Of a stretch of 64,000 nucleotides of DNA, positions 20,181 through 29,921 are shown one piece after another. The position numbers and the translations under genes were made by a program. Within the stretch, counting starts at the first letter, position 1. Each line of letters starts with the position of its first letter. The DNA is from Shewanella inventionis. Lineage in GTDB: Bacteria; Pseudomonadota; Gammaproteobacteria; Enterobacterales; Shewanellaceae. The stretch spans positions 62,001 to 126,000 of the forward strand of contig NZ_BMII01000013.1 in assembly GCF_014641855.1 (NCBI RefSeq), read 5' to 3'. The notes below the pieces were generated by a model. It was given only the letters and a program-made list of their open reading frames with translations, was not told where the DNA came from and made no database searches.

Positions 20181-21341
20181 ATGACTTATTTATTTATCTC
20201 CCGTAAAAATGTTCATGCGAAATACTATAAAAAAATAATAAAAAAAGTGTCGATGGATTGTCAATTACACATTATGGGAATGCCTAAATTAACGGCAGTT
20301 AATTATTTGAAAAATGCCTTTAATGTGGATTTTAAAGATGTTGTAAAGTCGCAATTAATAAGAAAAAAAGCGCGCAGTCCTTTTTGGGCAAACCCTGTAG
20401 TGAGTGCTATGTACGGTTTTGTGCTGGTTTTGTTTGAACGCTTAAGATATGCCAAGTATTTAGCGCTTTTAAATGAAGTTAAACCAGAGTTCATAGTGAT
20501 TTGGAATGGTAATAAACTACCTAATATCACCGTTGCAATGGCTGCTAAAGCATTATGTATAAAACAATTTTATTACGAGAATGGTTTGCTGCCAGGCACA
20601 AGTAGCTTAGATCCTCGAGGTATTAACTTTAATGCATCGTTGAGTCGCGATCCGTCTTTTTATCTTAATTTTGATCCGCAAAATGTGTTAGAGTTTTCAG
20701 AACCAAAAATAATTCCTAGGGAAGACCATAAAAAGCGCTGTGCGTTTGACTCAACAGAAATACCAGAACGTTATATTTTTGCCCCTTTTCAAGTCCCTCA
20801 CGATACGCAAATAGCAAGTTTTTCTCCTTGGATAGACTCAATGGAAATGTTTTACGATGAGGTGCTTAAAGCCGTTAAAAGTTTGAATGACCCCTCGCTA
20901 AAAGTGGTGTTTAAAGAGCATCCGTCATGGCACAAACATTACTCCCATCTTTACAATAAAGATCCAATTGCGACATTTGCGAATGGCAATAAAACCGGTG
21001 ATTTAATTCAATGCTCAGAGGCCGTGGTTACTATAAACTCAACAGTTGGGTTAGAGTCGCTTCTACTTAATAAGTGCGTTTTAACAGTAGGTCAAGCCTG
21101 TTACAACATAGAAGGTTTAGTTAAACATGCGGATAATGCTGAGCGGTTAAGTGAAAATCTTAAGGCTGTAATGCAAGGCTGGGAACCAAATCTACAATTG
21201 CGAAATAAGTTTTTTAAGTTTCTTGAGCACGTATATTCTATCCCCGGTGTTTGGAAGCATACAGAAGACAAACATATCAAAGCAATCGAAGCACGTTTTA
21301 CTGGCAGAGATGAGTTTTTTAAATATTTGGATGCAAAATAA
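20181..21341 (+). CDS. Capsule-synthesis (KpsC/KpsS-like) glycan transferase
   Basis: The 386-residue protein shows the Capsule_synth pattern: IWNGNKLPNITVAMAAKAL, a YYENGLLPGT loop, FAPFQVPHDTQI, FKEHPSWHKHY, and INSTVGLESLLLNKCVLTVG near the C-terminus. Family members include beta-KDO transferases of capsule lipid anchors. The gene is AT-rich with many ATA/AAT codons, unlike waaA upstream, which hints at acquisition. No other kps genes are in the window, so its target may be LPS. Confidence 0.75.
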   Translation: MTYLFISRKNVHAKYYKKIIKKVSMDCQLHIMGMPKLTAVNYLKNAFNVDFKDVVKSQLIRKKARSPFWANPVVSAMYGFVLVLFERLRYAKYLALLNEVKPEFIVIWNGNKLPNITVAMAAKALCIKQFYYENGLLPGTSSLDPRGINFNASLSRDPSFYLNFDPQNVLEFSEPKIIPREDHKKRCAFDSTEIPERYIFAPFQVPHDTQIASFSPWIDSMEMFYDEVLKAVKSLNDPSLKVVFKEHPSWHKHYSHLYNKDPIATFANGNKTGDLIQCSEAVVTINSTVGLESLLLNKCVLTVGQACYNIEGLVKHADNAERLSENLKAVMQGWEPNLQLRNKFFKFLEHVYSIPGVWKHTEDKHIKAIEARFTGRDEFFKYLDAK

Positions 21342-21707
21342 AATGTACACAGGCCGACGACTAAAGCTGTGAGATTATTTTGCTATCAGAGGCTTCATCG
21401 ATTCCCTTTATTGGTAAAACATAAATGAATTTAGGTGCTTTGTTTTTTAGCTCTACGTAGCGCATATTCCATCATGTATACGAAATGGTTGTTATTGCTA
21501 GATTGTTCTAGATTTAATTCATGATGCTTCGATCATTTCGTTCATTTTTATAATCATATTCTGCTCAAAATTTTATCTAAATAACTTATTTTTGGTGTTT
21601 TATTATCTCAATCAACGGATGGTATGGCGTCGGTAAGAATCGTTGATTATCTTGAGGCGTACGATAAAACTTAGGTATTGCTGAAAACGTTTGTTTCACC
21701 GTCAATA
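21342..21707. other. Intergenic region without a recognisable gene
   Basis: This 366-bp AT-rich gap between the KpsC/S-like gene and yjbH has no convincing ORF on either strand. It has one hairpin (AATCAACG at about 21609 with CGTTGATT at about 21640). The genes on either side converge here. Confidence 0.5.
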
Positions 21708-21737
21708 AAAAGGCAGAACCACTAGGTTCTGCCTTTT
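21708..21737. terminator. Terminator after yjbH
   Basis: AAAAGGCAGAACC and GGTTCTGCCTTTT form a perfect 13-bp stem with a 4-base loop and T tracts both ways, 16 bp past the yjbH stop. Confidence 0.9.
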
Positions 21738-21752
21738 ACTGTATAAACGGAT

Positions 21753-23942
21753 TTACTTCACGCTATTGGACTTGTTCAGCCATGGCGCTCTGGCATCTGT
21801 TCCGCCATAAAGCTCAAATTTACGGCCCAGTTTTTGGCCGCCATCTCGTGTTAAAGGTTGCCAAGCTAGGCTACCGCGATTTGATACCGGCGTCGGTAAA
21901 ATTGCGTCGAATGGAACTGAAATATAGAAGCCTTTAGTGAAGCTACCTTCGCCAAATTCATCCGCAGACAGGTTGGTTTTAGAGGCAAATGCACCTACGA
22001 TAACACCACTATCAAATTGTTTAGAGAAATCGACTGTTACTCCGCGATCTTCTGCTAAATACTGGCCATAGCTCACTTTAAGCAGCACATCATCAAACCA
22101 TTTTGGCTGGTAATACACACTGGCGTGACCTGTAAAGGTACCCGTTTGTGCTCTGAAGTAACGGTTTGAAAAAGGATCGTAGTTGATTTCATTTTCGAAG
22201 AAACCGAATATGTTGTCAGGATCGCGTTGTTTGACGTAGTTAGCGTCAATACCAAATGCCCACTCGCTATTCATTGGGCGATAAAGTACTTCTGTTCCAA
22301 CACCACCAAACATCATTTCCAGGTAACCAACGTATGCCTGGGCATAGATGTTTTCGCTAAGCTTATCGAGCCAGGTTAACTGCAAATTATCGACACGAAC
22401 GGTGGTGTCAGAAACATATTGTCTCACTAAGGTTCTGACGCGTTTAAGATCGGTGCCATCTGGTGGTGTTTGGTATTTAAACTGGTCATAGTTATCAAAC
22501 AGGTTGATATACATCGAACTGCTGATCTCAATATTCTCAGTCAGCCAACGACTCGCGCCACCATTGATGCCGACATTAAATAAGTAAAAGTTTTCTGAAC
22601 CACCAAACGATTGGTTTAGTTTTGGCGCAAAACCATAATTCCATTGATTAGGCGTGTCCCAATCAGGTGTTTCAGTTGGTAATGTCGGTTCTATAACTGT
22701 TGTACTATCTGTTACTTTTGCATGGATGTAGTTATGTTGTACCGCATTGGTAAACCTTTTTGCATCAATGTGGGTTTCAGTCGTCGGTAAATGGCCCGCC
22801 ACTTCAATAATTTTAAAGGTTTTTGCTTGTGGGAAATGATTAACTAAAATTCGCCCAGCATGATCGTGAGCATATTTTCTATCACGGTATTTCGTTTGCG
22901 TCGCAACTACTGTGACTTCATCATTTTTGATGTAGATTTTGGCGCCTCTATAGCCAGCATCAAAAGCCAATTGCTTGTTAAGTTCCGGTAAGTCGACTTT
23001 GCGGTCGGCTAAATCCGGCTTATCTTCAATCGGTTGCTTTGGTGTGTCGCGCCAGTTTGATTTTAAGGTATTAAAGTTAGTCGCCATGCTAAAACCCAGC
23101 GTCCAGGTATTACCGCGCTCATAACTGAGTTTAAAGTCGCCCCAATTACTGACACGGTATAGCATCCCATAGTTGATAGGACTGTCTTGTGTTAGTTCAT
23201 TACCGGTCTGTAAGGCTGCAAAGTCTGATTTATAATCATTACCATCATATTCCACTTTTATACGTAATGGGTCCCAGGGTGTTTGGTACTCAATACCTGC
23301 AAAAATGGCACTGCAACCCTTAAACCAACGTTCAAAGTCAACATCACCACCAGTGCCTTTGTAACCAGTGTTTCGATTACAATCTACGGAAGATGCTTTG
23401 CCCGAATCAATGAAGTTGCCACGGTTGCCGATATAACCCCAACCAAATCCAACGGTGGCATCAAAAGGGCCAAAGCCTTTGGTCATGGCAATATATTCGC
23501 TGTCAAATAAGCCAGTGCCACCGATATCTCTAACGCCGATAGAGGTTTCTGGTAGCCAGTAGCTTTCTTCTAATAAGCGTAATTTTATGTCGATGCCTTT
23601 GTCGGTGTAGTAAGTGTCACCACTGAAGCTTGGATCGTTACTGTAGAGTACGTCTGGTACTTGGGTATAGCGAATCGTGGTTTCTAACCAGGGAAATAAC
23701 TGCAGTGATAATGCGCCATGATAATAATCTTCGTTAAAAGTCCCGCTTACACTAAACTCACCTTCAGCTGCCATTCTACCTGTAGGCATTTGAATCAGGC
23801 CTACACCACCAAAATCATACTGTGAAGGCGTGAGCTTAGGTGTGGATAATTCATCACTGTGGGCACTAGTGCTTATAACAATACTGCTTACCATGATAGG
23901 AATGGCAAAAAGAGAAAAGGCTGTCTGCTTTGCATGGTTCAT
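21753..23942 (-). CDS. yjbH: YjbH-family outer membrane exopolysaccharide protein
   Basis: From the ATG at 23942 (2 bp after the yjbG stop) the protein is 729 residues with a Sec signal peptide ending near TSAHS. The mature N-terminus has the YjbH hallmark (YDFGGVGLIQMPTGRMAAEG and LSLQLFPWLETTIRY), and the rest is rich in alternating aromatic beta-strands, as expected for a barrel pair. YjbH is the outer-membrane member of the yjbEFGH/gfc exopolysaccharide system. Confidence 0.9.
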   Translation of the reverse strand: MNHAKQTAFSLFAIPIMVSSIVISTSAHSDELSTPKLTPSQYDFGGVGLIQMPTGRMAAEGEFSVSGTFNEDYYHGALSLQLFPWLETTIRYTQVPDVLYSNDPSFSGDTYYTDKGIDIKLRLLEESYWLPETSIGVRDIGGTGLFDSEYIAMTKGFGPFDATVGFGWGYIGNRGNFIDSGKASSVDCNRNTGYKGTGGDVDFERWFKGCSAIFAGIEYQTPWDPLRIKVEYDGNDYKSDFAALQTGNELTQDSPINYGMLYRVSNWGDFKLSYERGNTWTLGFSMATNFNTLKSNWRDTPKQPIEDKPDLADRKVDLPELNKQLAFDAGYRGAKIYIKNDEVTVVATQTKYRDRKYAHDHAGRILVNHFPQAKTFKIIEVAGHLPTTETHIDAKRFTNAVQHNYIHAKVTDSTTVIEPTLPTETPDWDTPNQWNYGFAPKLNQSFGGSENFYLFNVGINGGASRWLTENIEISSSMYINLFDNYDQFKYQTPPDGTDLKRVRTLVRQYVSDTTVRVDNLQLTWLDKLSENIYAQAYVGYLEMMFGGVGTEVLYRPMNSEWAFGIDANYVKQRDPDNIFGFFENEINYDPFSNRYFRAQTGTFTGHASVYYQPKWFDDVLLKVSYGQYLAEDRGVTVDFSKQFDSGVIVGAFASKTNLSADEFGEGSFTKGFYISVPFDAILPTPVSNRGSLAWQPLTRDGGQKLGRKFELYGGTDARAPWLNKSNSVK

Positions 23943-23944
23943 GG

Positions 23945-24727
23945 TTAACGTACCCAATGTTTTAGTAGTTCTAGGATGTGTTGGTTCAATGCTGGCTCGT
24001 TATCTCTTACACCGTCAAAATCAAGGTAGATAATCGCCCCTGGTGCGATATCGATATGTTGTTGATTCCAATAAGCAATAGGGTATTTTTCTATTTTTCC
24101 ATCAGGTTGAATTAGCCAAGCGAAGCTATTTTCTGATGCTTTTAATGGTATCGCATTTTCAATATATTGCGACGCATTTTGCCTCACAACGAATGGCTGA
24201 GGACCATTTTGAGTCACTGCTCCTAATACCAATACATCTTGTGGCTTGCTAGGGAGAGTGAGCAAGTATTTCCCCTGTAATAGTGGGTTTAGCTCTTCTT
24301 TTAATCGAATCACATCATAATCAAGTGGAATAAACTGACGTTGAAGAAATTGGTTATTTGCAATCCATGTCGCTAGTGTTTTTAACGCCTGAATATGATC
24401 TGGCTTACCCATATCACTATATTGTGTTTTAAGGGTATTAAGAATCTGTTGTCGCTGTGTGAGTAATGCCGCTTCTGTACTGGCATCATACAAACCCGCA
24501 CCTAACCAATAAATGGGTAAAGGGTTCGATTGTTCAGAAGAAAGCTGTGCATTTGATAAACTATCTTTGATGACTTGTACTAAGCGAGGTGGACTCACAT
24601 ATGTTAATGATACCGTCGAGTTACTGTATACCGATTGAGCTACAGTCACTTCAGTTTCGGCATAACTAAGTTGTTGATTAAATGTCAATAGTATTAAAGC
24701 TGAACAGAGTTGAATTAGCGGCTTCAT
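23945..24727 (-). CDS. yjbG: YjbG/GfcC-like periplasmic capsule protein
   Basis: The 260-residue protein has a signal peptide ending near SYAE and the GfcC-type sequence, including VLGAVTQNGPQPFVVRQNA and a C-terminal GAIIYLDFDGVRDNEPALNQ. GfcC/YjbG proteins are periplasmic accessories of polysaccharide export. It is coupled to yjbF by an ATGA overlap at 24724-24727 and is immediately followed by yjbH. Confidence 0.87.
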   Translation of the reverse strand: MKPLIQLCSALILLTFNQQLSYAETEVTVAQSVYSNSTVSLTYVSPPRLVQVIKDSLSNAQLSSEQSNPLPIYWLGAGLYDASTEAALLTQRQQILNTLKTQYSDMGKPDHIQALKTLATWIANNQFLQRQFIPLDYDVIRLKEELNPLLQGKYLLTLPSKPQDVLVLGAVTQNGPQPFVVRQNASQYIENAIPLKASENSFAWLIQPDGKIEKYPIAYWNQQHIDIAPGAIIYLDFDGVRDNEPALNQHILELLKHWVR

Positions 24728-25443
24728 TTCACGTCCTCAAATCCATAAGGCTTAAGAAGGGTCATTTCGATATAAGGTAAGTTCGGGGCAATTTTTTGAT
24801 AACTTTTGATCACGTTACCCGTCGATTCATCAACCCAAAATTGGTTGTCATATTCGATATCGAGATTAGCCACGACAACATGCTCATTGAATTTTTTAAG
24901 TGTTACGGTTTTATCATTGATAGTGAGCGTTTCATCACTAACAAAACTAAAGGTGGAGTGTTGTTGATAACTGACATGATAACCTGGCTGCCAATCTACC
25001 GTATTTTCCCATTGCATTGGCGTACTACTTAGATGCAAGCCTAAAGCGACGGGATCAGTTTGTTCGCTGTTAATGTTAAGGCGATTACCTACAAATAAAT
25101 TTACCGATTTCAATAAACGGCCATTACGCGTTACTAGCATACCATTGTCAGCCGAGAGCCATTTAAGCTCAATGTTTTTAGAATCAATGCGGGTTATTGG
25201 TAGCGTTTGTGGGGCTTCTGCATATGCAAGTACGATATATGATCTGTGTGTATTATTGATTCTAACGTGGATGCTGGCATAAGGGCTTTTCTCAATCTCT
25301 GCGGCAGTAACATTATCATCAGGAAAGCCTACGATGCTTTCTTTAAGCATGCCACCAATTTGTACGAATGTGTTGCTACAGCCTGTTAAGATAAAGAAGA
25401 AAAGCAAAGGGAGTAGGCTTTTATTTTGAAAAATTGAAGGCAT
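24724..25443 (-). CDS. yjbF: YjbF/GfcB-like outer membrane lipoprotein
   Basis: The 239-residue protein has a lipoprotein signal (LPLLFFFILTGCSNTF, lipobox Cys near residue 22) and the YjbF/GfcB domain (NTHRSYIVLAYAEAP, WVDESTGNVIKSYQKIAPNLP). It should sit in the outer membrane as part of the exopolysaccharide apparatus. It is the first gene after the yjbE terminator, so its expression probably depends on read-through or its own promoter. Confidence 0.88.
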   Translation of the reverse strand: MPSIFQNKSLLPLLFFFILTGCSNTFVQIGGMLKESIVGFPDDNVTAAEIEKSPYASIHVRINNTHRSYIVLAYAEAPQTLPITRIDSKNIELKWLSADNGMLVTRNGRLLKSVNLFVGNRLNINSEQTDPVALGLHLSSTPMQWENTVDWQPGYHVSYQQHSTFSFVSDETLTINDKTVTLKKFNEHVVVANLDIEYDNQFWVDESTGNVIKSYQKIAPNLPYIEMTLLKPYGFEDVK

Positions 25444-25491
25444 ATGAGCTCAGTTCCTTAAGCTTTGGCTTAATGACAAAAAAAAGAAAAT

Positions 25492-25522
25492 AAAAAAGCA
25501 CATTAAAAAATGTGCTTTTTTT
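25492..25522 (-). terminator. Terminator between yjbE and yjbF
   Basis: AAAAAAGCACATT and AATGTGCTTTTTT form a 13-bp stem with a 4-base loop. On the minus strand it follows the yjbE stop by about 13 bp and would let only part of transcription continue into yjbFGH. Confidence 0.85.
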
Positions 25523-25535
25523 AAAAGGTACGAAT

Positions 25536-25868
25536 TTAGTTTGTCACTGAAGTCGTAGTAGTACCAGTACCTGTGCCAGTACTTGTAGTCGTCGTGCCAG
25601 TGCCAGTACCAGTACCAGTACCAGTACCAGAACCGTCTTCAGTGCTACTATCATTAGCAGCAGTTGCAGCAGCAGCAACAATAACAGATCCAGCTACAAC
25701 AGCAGCACCAACAGCAACACCACCAACTCCTGCACCAGCAGCAGCGCCGCCAGCAGCACCGCCAGTACCACTAGTTGTAGTGGTTGTAGTGGTTTCAGCA
25801 GGGTCAGCAGCATAAGCTGAACCGATCATTAATAAAGCAGTAGTTAACGCGATAGCTGATTTTTTCAT
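25536..25868 (-). CDS. yjbE: YjbE/GfcA-like small Thr/Gly-rich secreted protein
   Basis: The 110-residue product from the ATG at 25868 has a signal peptide (MKKSAIALTTALLMIGSAYA), a Thr-rich stretch, a Gly/Ala-rich hydrophobic middle (GGAAGGAAAGAGVGGVAVGAA), and a C-terminal Gly-Thr dipeptide repeat. Low-complexity Thr/Gly composition and the position ahead of yjbFGH match YjbE/GfcA. Its role in exopolysaccharide production is not defined. Confidence 0.78.
   Translation of the reverse strand: MKKSAIALTTALLMIGSAYAADPAETTTTTTTSGTGGAAGGAAAGAGVGGVAVGAAVVAGSVIVAAAATAANDSSTEDGSGTGTGTGTGTGTTTTSTGTGTGTTTTSVTN
25597..25630 (-). repeat. Hexanucleotide tandem repeat inside yjbE
   Basis: CCAGTA is repeated four times in tandem with a partial fifth copy and a CCAGTG variant. 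It encodes the Gly-Thr dipeptide repeat. Gain or loss of units stays in frame, so it would change length rather than switch the gene off. Confidence 0.85.
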
Positions 25869-26034
25869 ATTCAAAGTCTTCCCGTAAATTATTCAAACAC
25901 ACCTAAATGGAAGATTAGCATATAATCGACTCACTTCCATATATAATTCGACACAAATGCTTAAAAAATATTCAGCATGCTCGAGTCGCTAATTTACACG
26001 ATTTTTGGTTTTTTTACAAAAACAGTTTAATTAA

Positions 26035-26606
<572 letters not shown>

Positions 26607-26607
<1 letters not shown>

Positions 26608-28094
26608 TGTTATCTATGTTAAAGGGATTTTGCTTAAGCAAGTTGGTGCTCTCATTCGGAGTTGGCTCGGCATTATTATGCTCAGCAACTCAAGCCGCGC
26701 CTTGGGTTGATACCAGTGATATTTACTTGCGTGCAGATATACAGGCGCTTGCTGATGCTGGGGTGATCACCTCACCTATTAATACCTATCCATTAATGTG
26801 GTCAGGTATTGGAGTCGATTTAGCACGAGCTGAACCATCGCTAATGAGTAAAGACTTAGTTGAAGCTTACGCTCGAGTCAATTTTTACTATCAAGGCGCA
26901 GTGAATAATCGAGGCAATACGCGCGTTAAAGTTGCAGCGGCTACTGATGCCGCGCGTTTTCAGCACTTTGGTTCTGATTATCGAGAGAAAGGCCAAATAC
27001 AAGGCTCACATGAGTATTTGGGGCAGCATCTTGCTTATAAACTTTCGGCGTCAGCCAATTACCACCCGAATGACGATAAAGACTTTCGTTTTGACGATAA
27101 CTATATTGCGGTAATTTTAGGGAATTGGGTGACCACATTTGGAACGGTTGCGCAGTGGTGGGGCCCAGGGTTTGACTCTTCTTTGCACATGTCGACAAAT
27201 GCAAGACCTATGTCCTCGTTAATGATAAGTCGAAATAACTCTCAGGCATTTGAAACGCCTCTGCTTTCTTGGTTAGGTGCCTGGACATTGACTGCGGGCG
27301 TCAGTCTCACTGAACAAGAACGTTATGCCTCCAATGCGTTGTTGTGGTCATTTCGCAGTGCGATAAAGCCCTTAAAACAGCTTGAGGTCGGCGTGTCGTG
27401 GACTGCGATGTTTTGCGGCGAAGAGCAAGAGTGCAGTGTCGATAGTGCCTTTGAGGCCATTACTGACCCGCAAGAATGCAATTCCACTGATTGCAGCAGT
27501 AATACCAATCAGATGACTGGCTTTGATGTACGTTATAGCGATGACTGGTTTGGTGTTCCTGTCGGTTTATATGTAGAGCAAACCTGCGAAAATGCTTCAA
27601 ATGCATCGAGTATGTCCGATTGTGGACAGATGTTTGGTGTAGACTCACGATTTAACTTTTCAAAACAGCAGTATAAAGTCTTTTTTGAATATTCAGACAC
27701 TATGGTCAATTGTGATGTGGGATCTGAATATAACTGTTTTTATGAGCACTCAACATACCAAAGTGGTTCACGTTATTATGGCCGGACTTACGGAAGTACT
27801 TATGAGAGTGATGCTCAAACCTATGTTTTAGGGCTTGTAGGTCAATTTGAAAATAGCCATGGTTTTACTTCTATCCTGCGTTATGCTCAGCTTAATAAAG
27901 ATGGGGGCAATACTGCAACTGTATGGGCACCGCAAACGTTGAAAGAAGATTTATTGATGCTAGAGTTATCGTACCGTATGCCTGTGTTTAATGGCATGTT
28001 GACCTTAGGCGGCAGTGTGGCTAACTCTGAGTTTGAAGTACAAGATGATGATACGCAGGCGACGGTGTTTTCTACTTTTGAGTACCGATTTTAA
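26607..28094 (+). CDS. Wzi-family outer membrane capsule assembly protein
   Basis: The 495-residue protein has a signal peptide cleaved near TQAAPW, then a Wzi-like beta-barrel with the family motif VTTFGTVAQWWGPGFDSSL and MISRNNSQAFETPLLSWLG. Wzi proteins are outer-membrane lectins that hold group 1 capsule at the surface. Two Cys-rich insertions (FCGEEQECS; CNSTDCSSN) are noticeable for an exported protein. A second ATG lies at 26616. It shares a junction base with the coaD stop. Confidence 0.85.
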
Positions 28095-28112
28095 TATTAT
28101 CGCAGATCTATG

Positions 28113-28137
28113 AAGGAGCCTATAACGGCTCCTTTTT
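28113..28137 (+). terminator. Terminator after the Wzi-family gene
   Basis: AGGAGCC/GGCTCCT stem with a T run on the plus strand, about 20 bp after the stop codon; mutM converges from the other side. Confidence 0.85.
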
Positions 28138-28149
28138 ATTCAATTACTT

Positions 28150-28965
28150 TTACCTCTGCTGGCACATGCTGCAAAATACCGTTGTGCGTTGCCCTAACTT
28201 TATTTCGCTGAGTAAATGCCCACAGGCGGTACAGGTTTCATGGCCTCGGCCATATACATGGAGTTTTTGGGCGAAATAGCCTGGCTTTCCATCGGCATTG
28301 GTAAAGTCTTTGAGGGTGGTGCCGCCTTGTTTTATGGCGTGAGCCAAAATCTGTTTCACTTCATTGACTAATACGGTTAATCGTTCAATATCAATGCTGC
28401 CGGCTTCAGCTTGTGGATGAATTCCTGCGGCAAATAAAGCCTCGTTAGCGTAGATGTTGCCTACTCCAACCACGATATGATTGTCCATTAAGCACAGTTT
28501 GATGGCCTTTTTCTTCCCCGCGAGAGCGGCCTGTAGCTGTTGCGGGGTAAACGCTGGGCTTAATGGTTCAGGCCCTAATTTTGACAGCAATGGATGAGCC
28601 TGCTCGGGTAATTCATACCACAACCAGGCGCCAAATCGTCTGGGGTCATTAAAGCGCAGCATGCGACCATTTTCTAAAACTAGATCAATATGATCGTGTT
28701 TTTCAGCAGGGGTGTTACGCGGTAAAATACGTAAACTGCCAGACATTCCCAGGTGTACAATCGTCATGCCGGCATCAGTGTCGATTAATAAATATTTGGC
28801 CCGACGGCGCACATTGTTTATGCGTTGGCCAACAATATTTTGCGCCACATCTGGTACAGGCCAGCGCAATGAACTGTTTCGGACAATGAGGCCACTCACT
28901 GTTTGTTCTATAAGGTAGGGGCTGATCCCCTGGCGGGTCACTTCAACTTCTGGTAGTTCTGGCAT
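28150..28965 (-). CDS. mutM: Formamidopyrimidine-DNA glycosylase
   Basis: The 271-residue enzyme starts [14 protein letters not shown], with the catalytic Pro-Glu N-terminus. It has the helix-two-turn-helix DNA site ([15 protein letters not shown]) and a C-terminal zinc finger (CTACGH...CSMCQ). It excises 8-oxoguanine and nicks the DNA. Full length and all motifs are intact. The short gene 9 bp upstream is probably co-transcribed. Confidence 0.97.
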   Translation of the reverse strand: MPELPEVEVTRQGISPYLIEQTVSGLIVRNSSLRWPVPDVAQNIVGQRINNVRRRAKYLLIDTDAGMTIVHLGMSGSLRILPRNTPAEKHDHIDLVLENGRMLRFNDPRRFGAWLWYELPEQAHPLLSKLGPEPLSPAFTPQQLQAALAGKKKAIKLCLMDNHIVVGVGNIYANEALFAAGIHPQAEAGSIDIERLTVLVNEVKQILAHAIKQGGTTLKDFTNADGKPGYFAQKLHVYGRGHETCTACGHLLSEIKLGQRTTVFCSMCQQR

Positions 28966-28974
28966 AAAAATCCA

Positions 28975-29433
28975 TTATTTTGATTGTGATACTTCAGCAA
29001 GAATTGGCTGCAAGCCTGCGCGCAAACTTGGTGGTATTTGGTACCAATTGAGATTCGATGATTGTAATAAGCCATCCTCGGGGAAATACCGCCATTGCTG
29101 GGCTGTGTGAATGTTGTTGATGGCGATGGTCAGCGTTTGTTCGCGAGAGCTATGTTCTGGTTGGGTTGCTAAAGGCGATACGCTGATATTTTGCCACGCC
29201 TGTGCCCATTGTTGGCAATTGATAACGCGATCATGACACCACCAGTCATCGCCTTGTTTACTCAACCACATATTATCGAGATTCAGTTGCACCAAAGGTA
29301 GTTGGGGGTCAAACAGGGCTACTGCATCATCGGGGATGTTGGCGGTTTTATCATTAATAAACGATAACACAGAAATCATAAAGACACTGGCACCGATAAT
29401 AATGTAGTTCCAGTTCTTTCGAGAAAGTGCCAT
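28975..29433 (-). CDS. Membrane-anchored protein of unknown function upstream of mutM
   Basis: The 152-residue protein has one N-terminal membrane helix (about 10-26, YIIIGASVFMISVLSFI) and a soluble, probably periplasmic domain with two Cys (WWCHDRVINCQQW) that could form a disulfide. I do not recognise the family. The 9-bp gap to mutM suggests one transcript. Confidence 0.6.
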   Translation of the reverse strand: MALSRKNWNYIIIGASVFMISVLSFINDKTANIPDDAVALFDPQLPLVQLNLDNMWLSKQGDDWWCHDRVINCQQWAQAWQNISVSPLATQPEHSSREQTLTIAINNIHTAQQWRYFPEDGLLQSSNLNWYQIPPSLRAGLQPILAEVSQSK

Positions 29434-29592
29434 ATAAAATTCCTCTTTATTTGATGCAGCTGTATGCTTTTAGTGTACCACCCACATGATAAAAAACGAA
29501 TCTAGCACAGCAATGCTAAAGGGAGTTAATCAAGTGATTGGTATCGGTATTTGCAAGGGAATAACCATTAACGCCATAGCGATGCCTAAATC

Positions 29593-29789
29593 AACCTCAG
29601 CTCTGGATAACAAACGCCTTTCAAGCAGTCCTTTGCCTTCCTCACTGCGTTGAATTAACTTGCAATAGGCTAGCTATTGACGCGTTAATTCGCCTTGTTG
29701 GCAAAACCAATCACAAGCTTGACAGTGGATTTTAGCCAATCTATTGATTTATATCGTTATCAATACATCTCTTATCCAGAGTTGAGGTT
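29593..29789. mobile_element. MITE-like element, copy A (197 bp)
   Basis: The element is bounded by terminal inverted repeats, AACCTCAGCTCTGGATAA on the left and TTATCCAGAGTTGAGGTT on the right. It has an internal block with GCAATAGGCTAGCTATTGAC. A second copy of nearly equal length lies at 60918-61113 in opposite orientation. It encodes no protein. The stretch 29434-29592 holds nothing else that I can identify. Confidence 0.75.
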
Positions 29790-29921
29790 AAATCAACAAA
29801 CACTTGACGCATTCTGAGTGATTTATACGGATTGATATAATAAAGAGGGTCGTTGAATGCGGTAAAATAAAGTGTCACTCGACAACCATTGCGTGTTGCA
29901 ATGATTGTCGAGGTTGAGGGC

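Noticed and set aside
25573..25815. Pro/Val-rich plus-strand ORF opposite yjbE
   Set aside because: It is the complement of the Thr/Gly repeat; repeat composition keeps several frames open.
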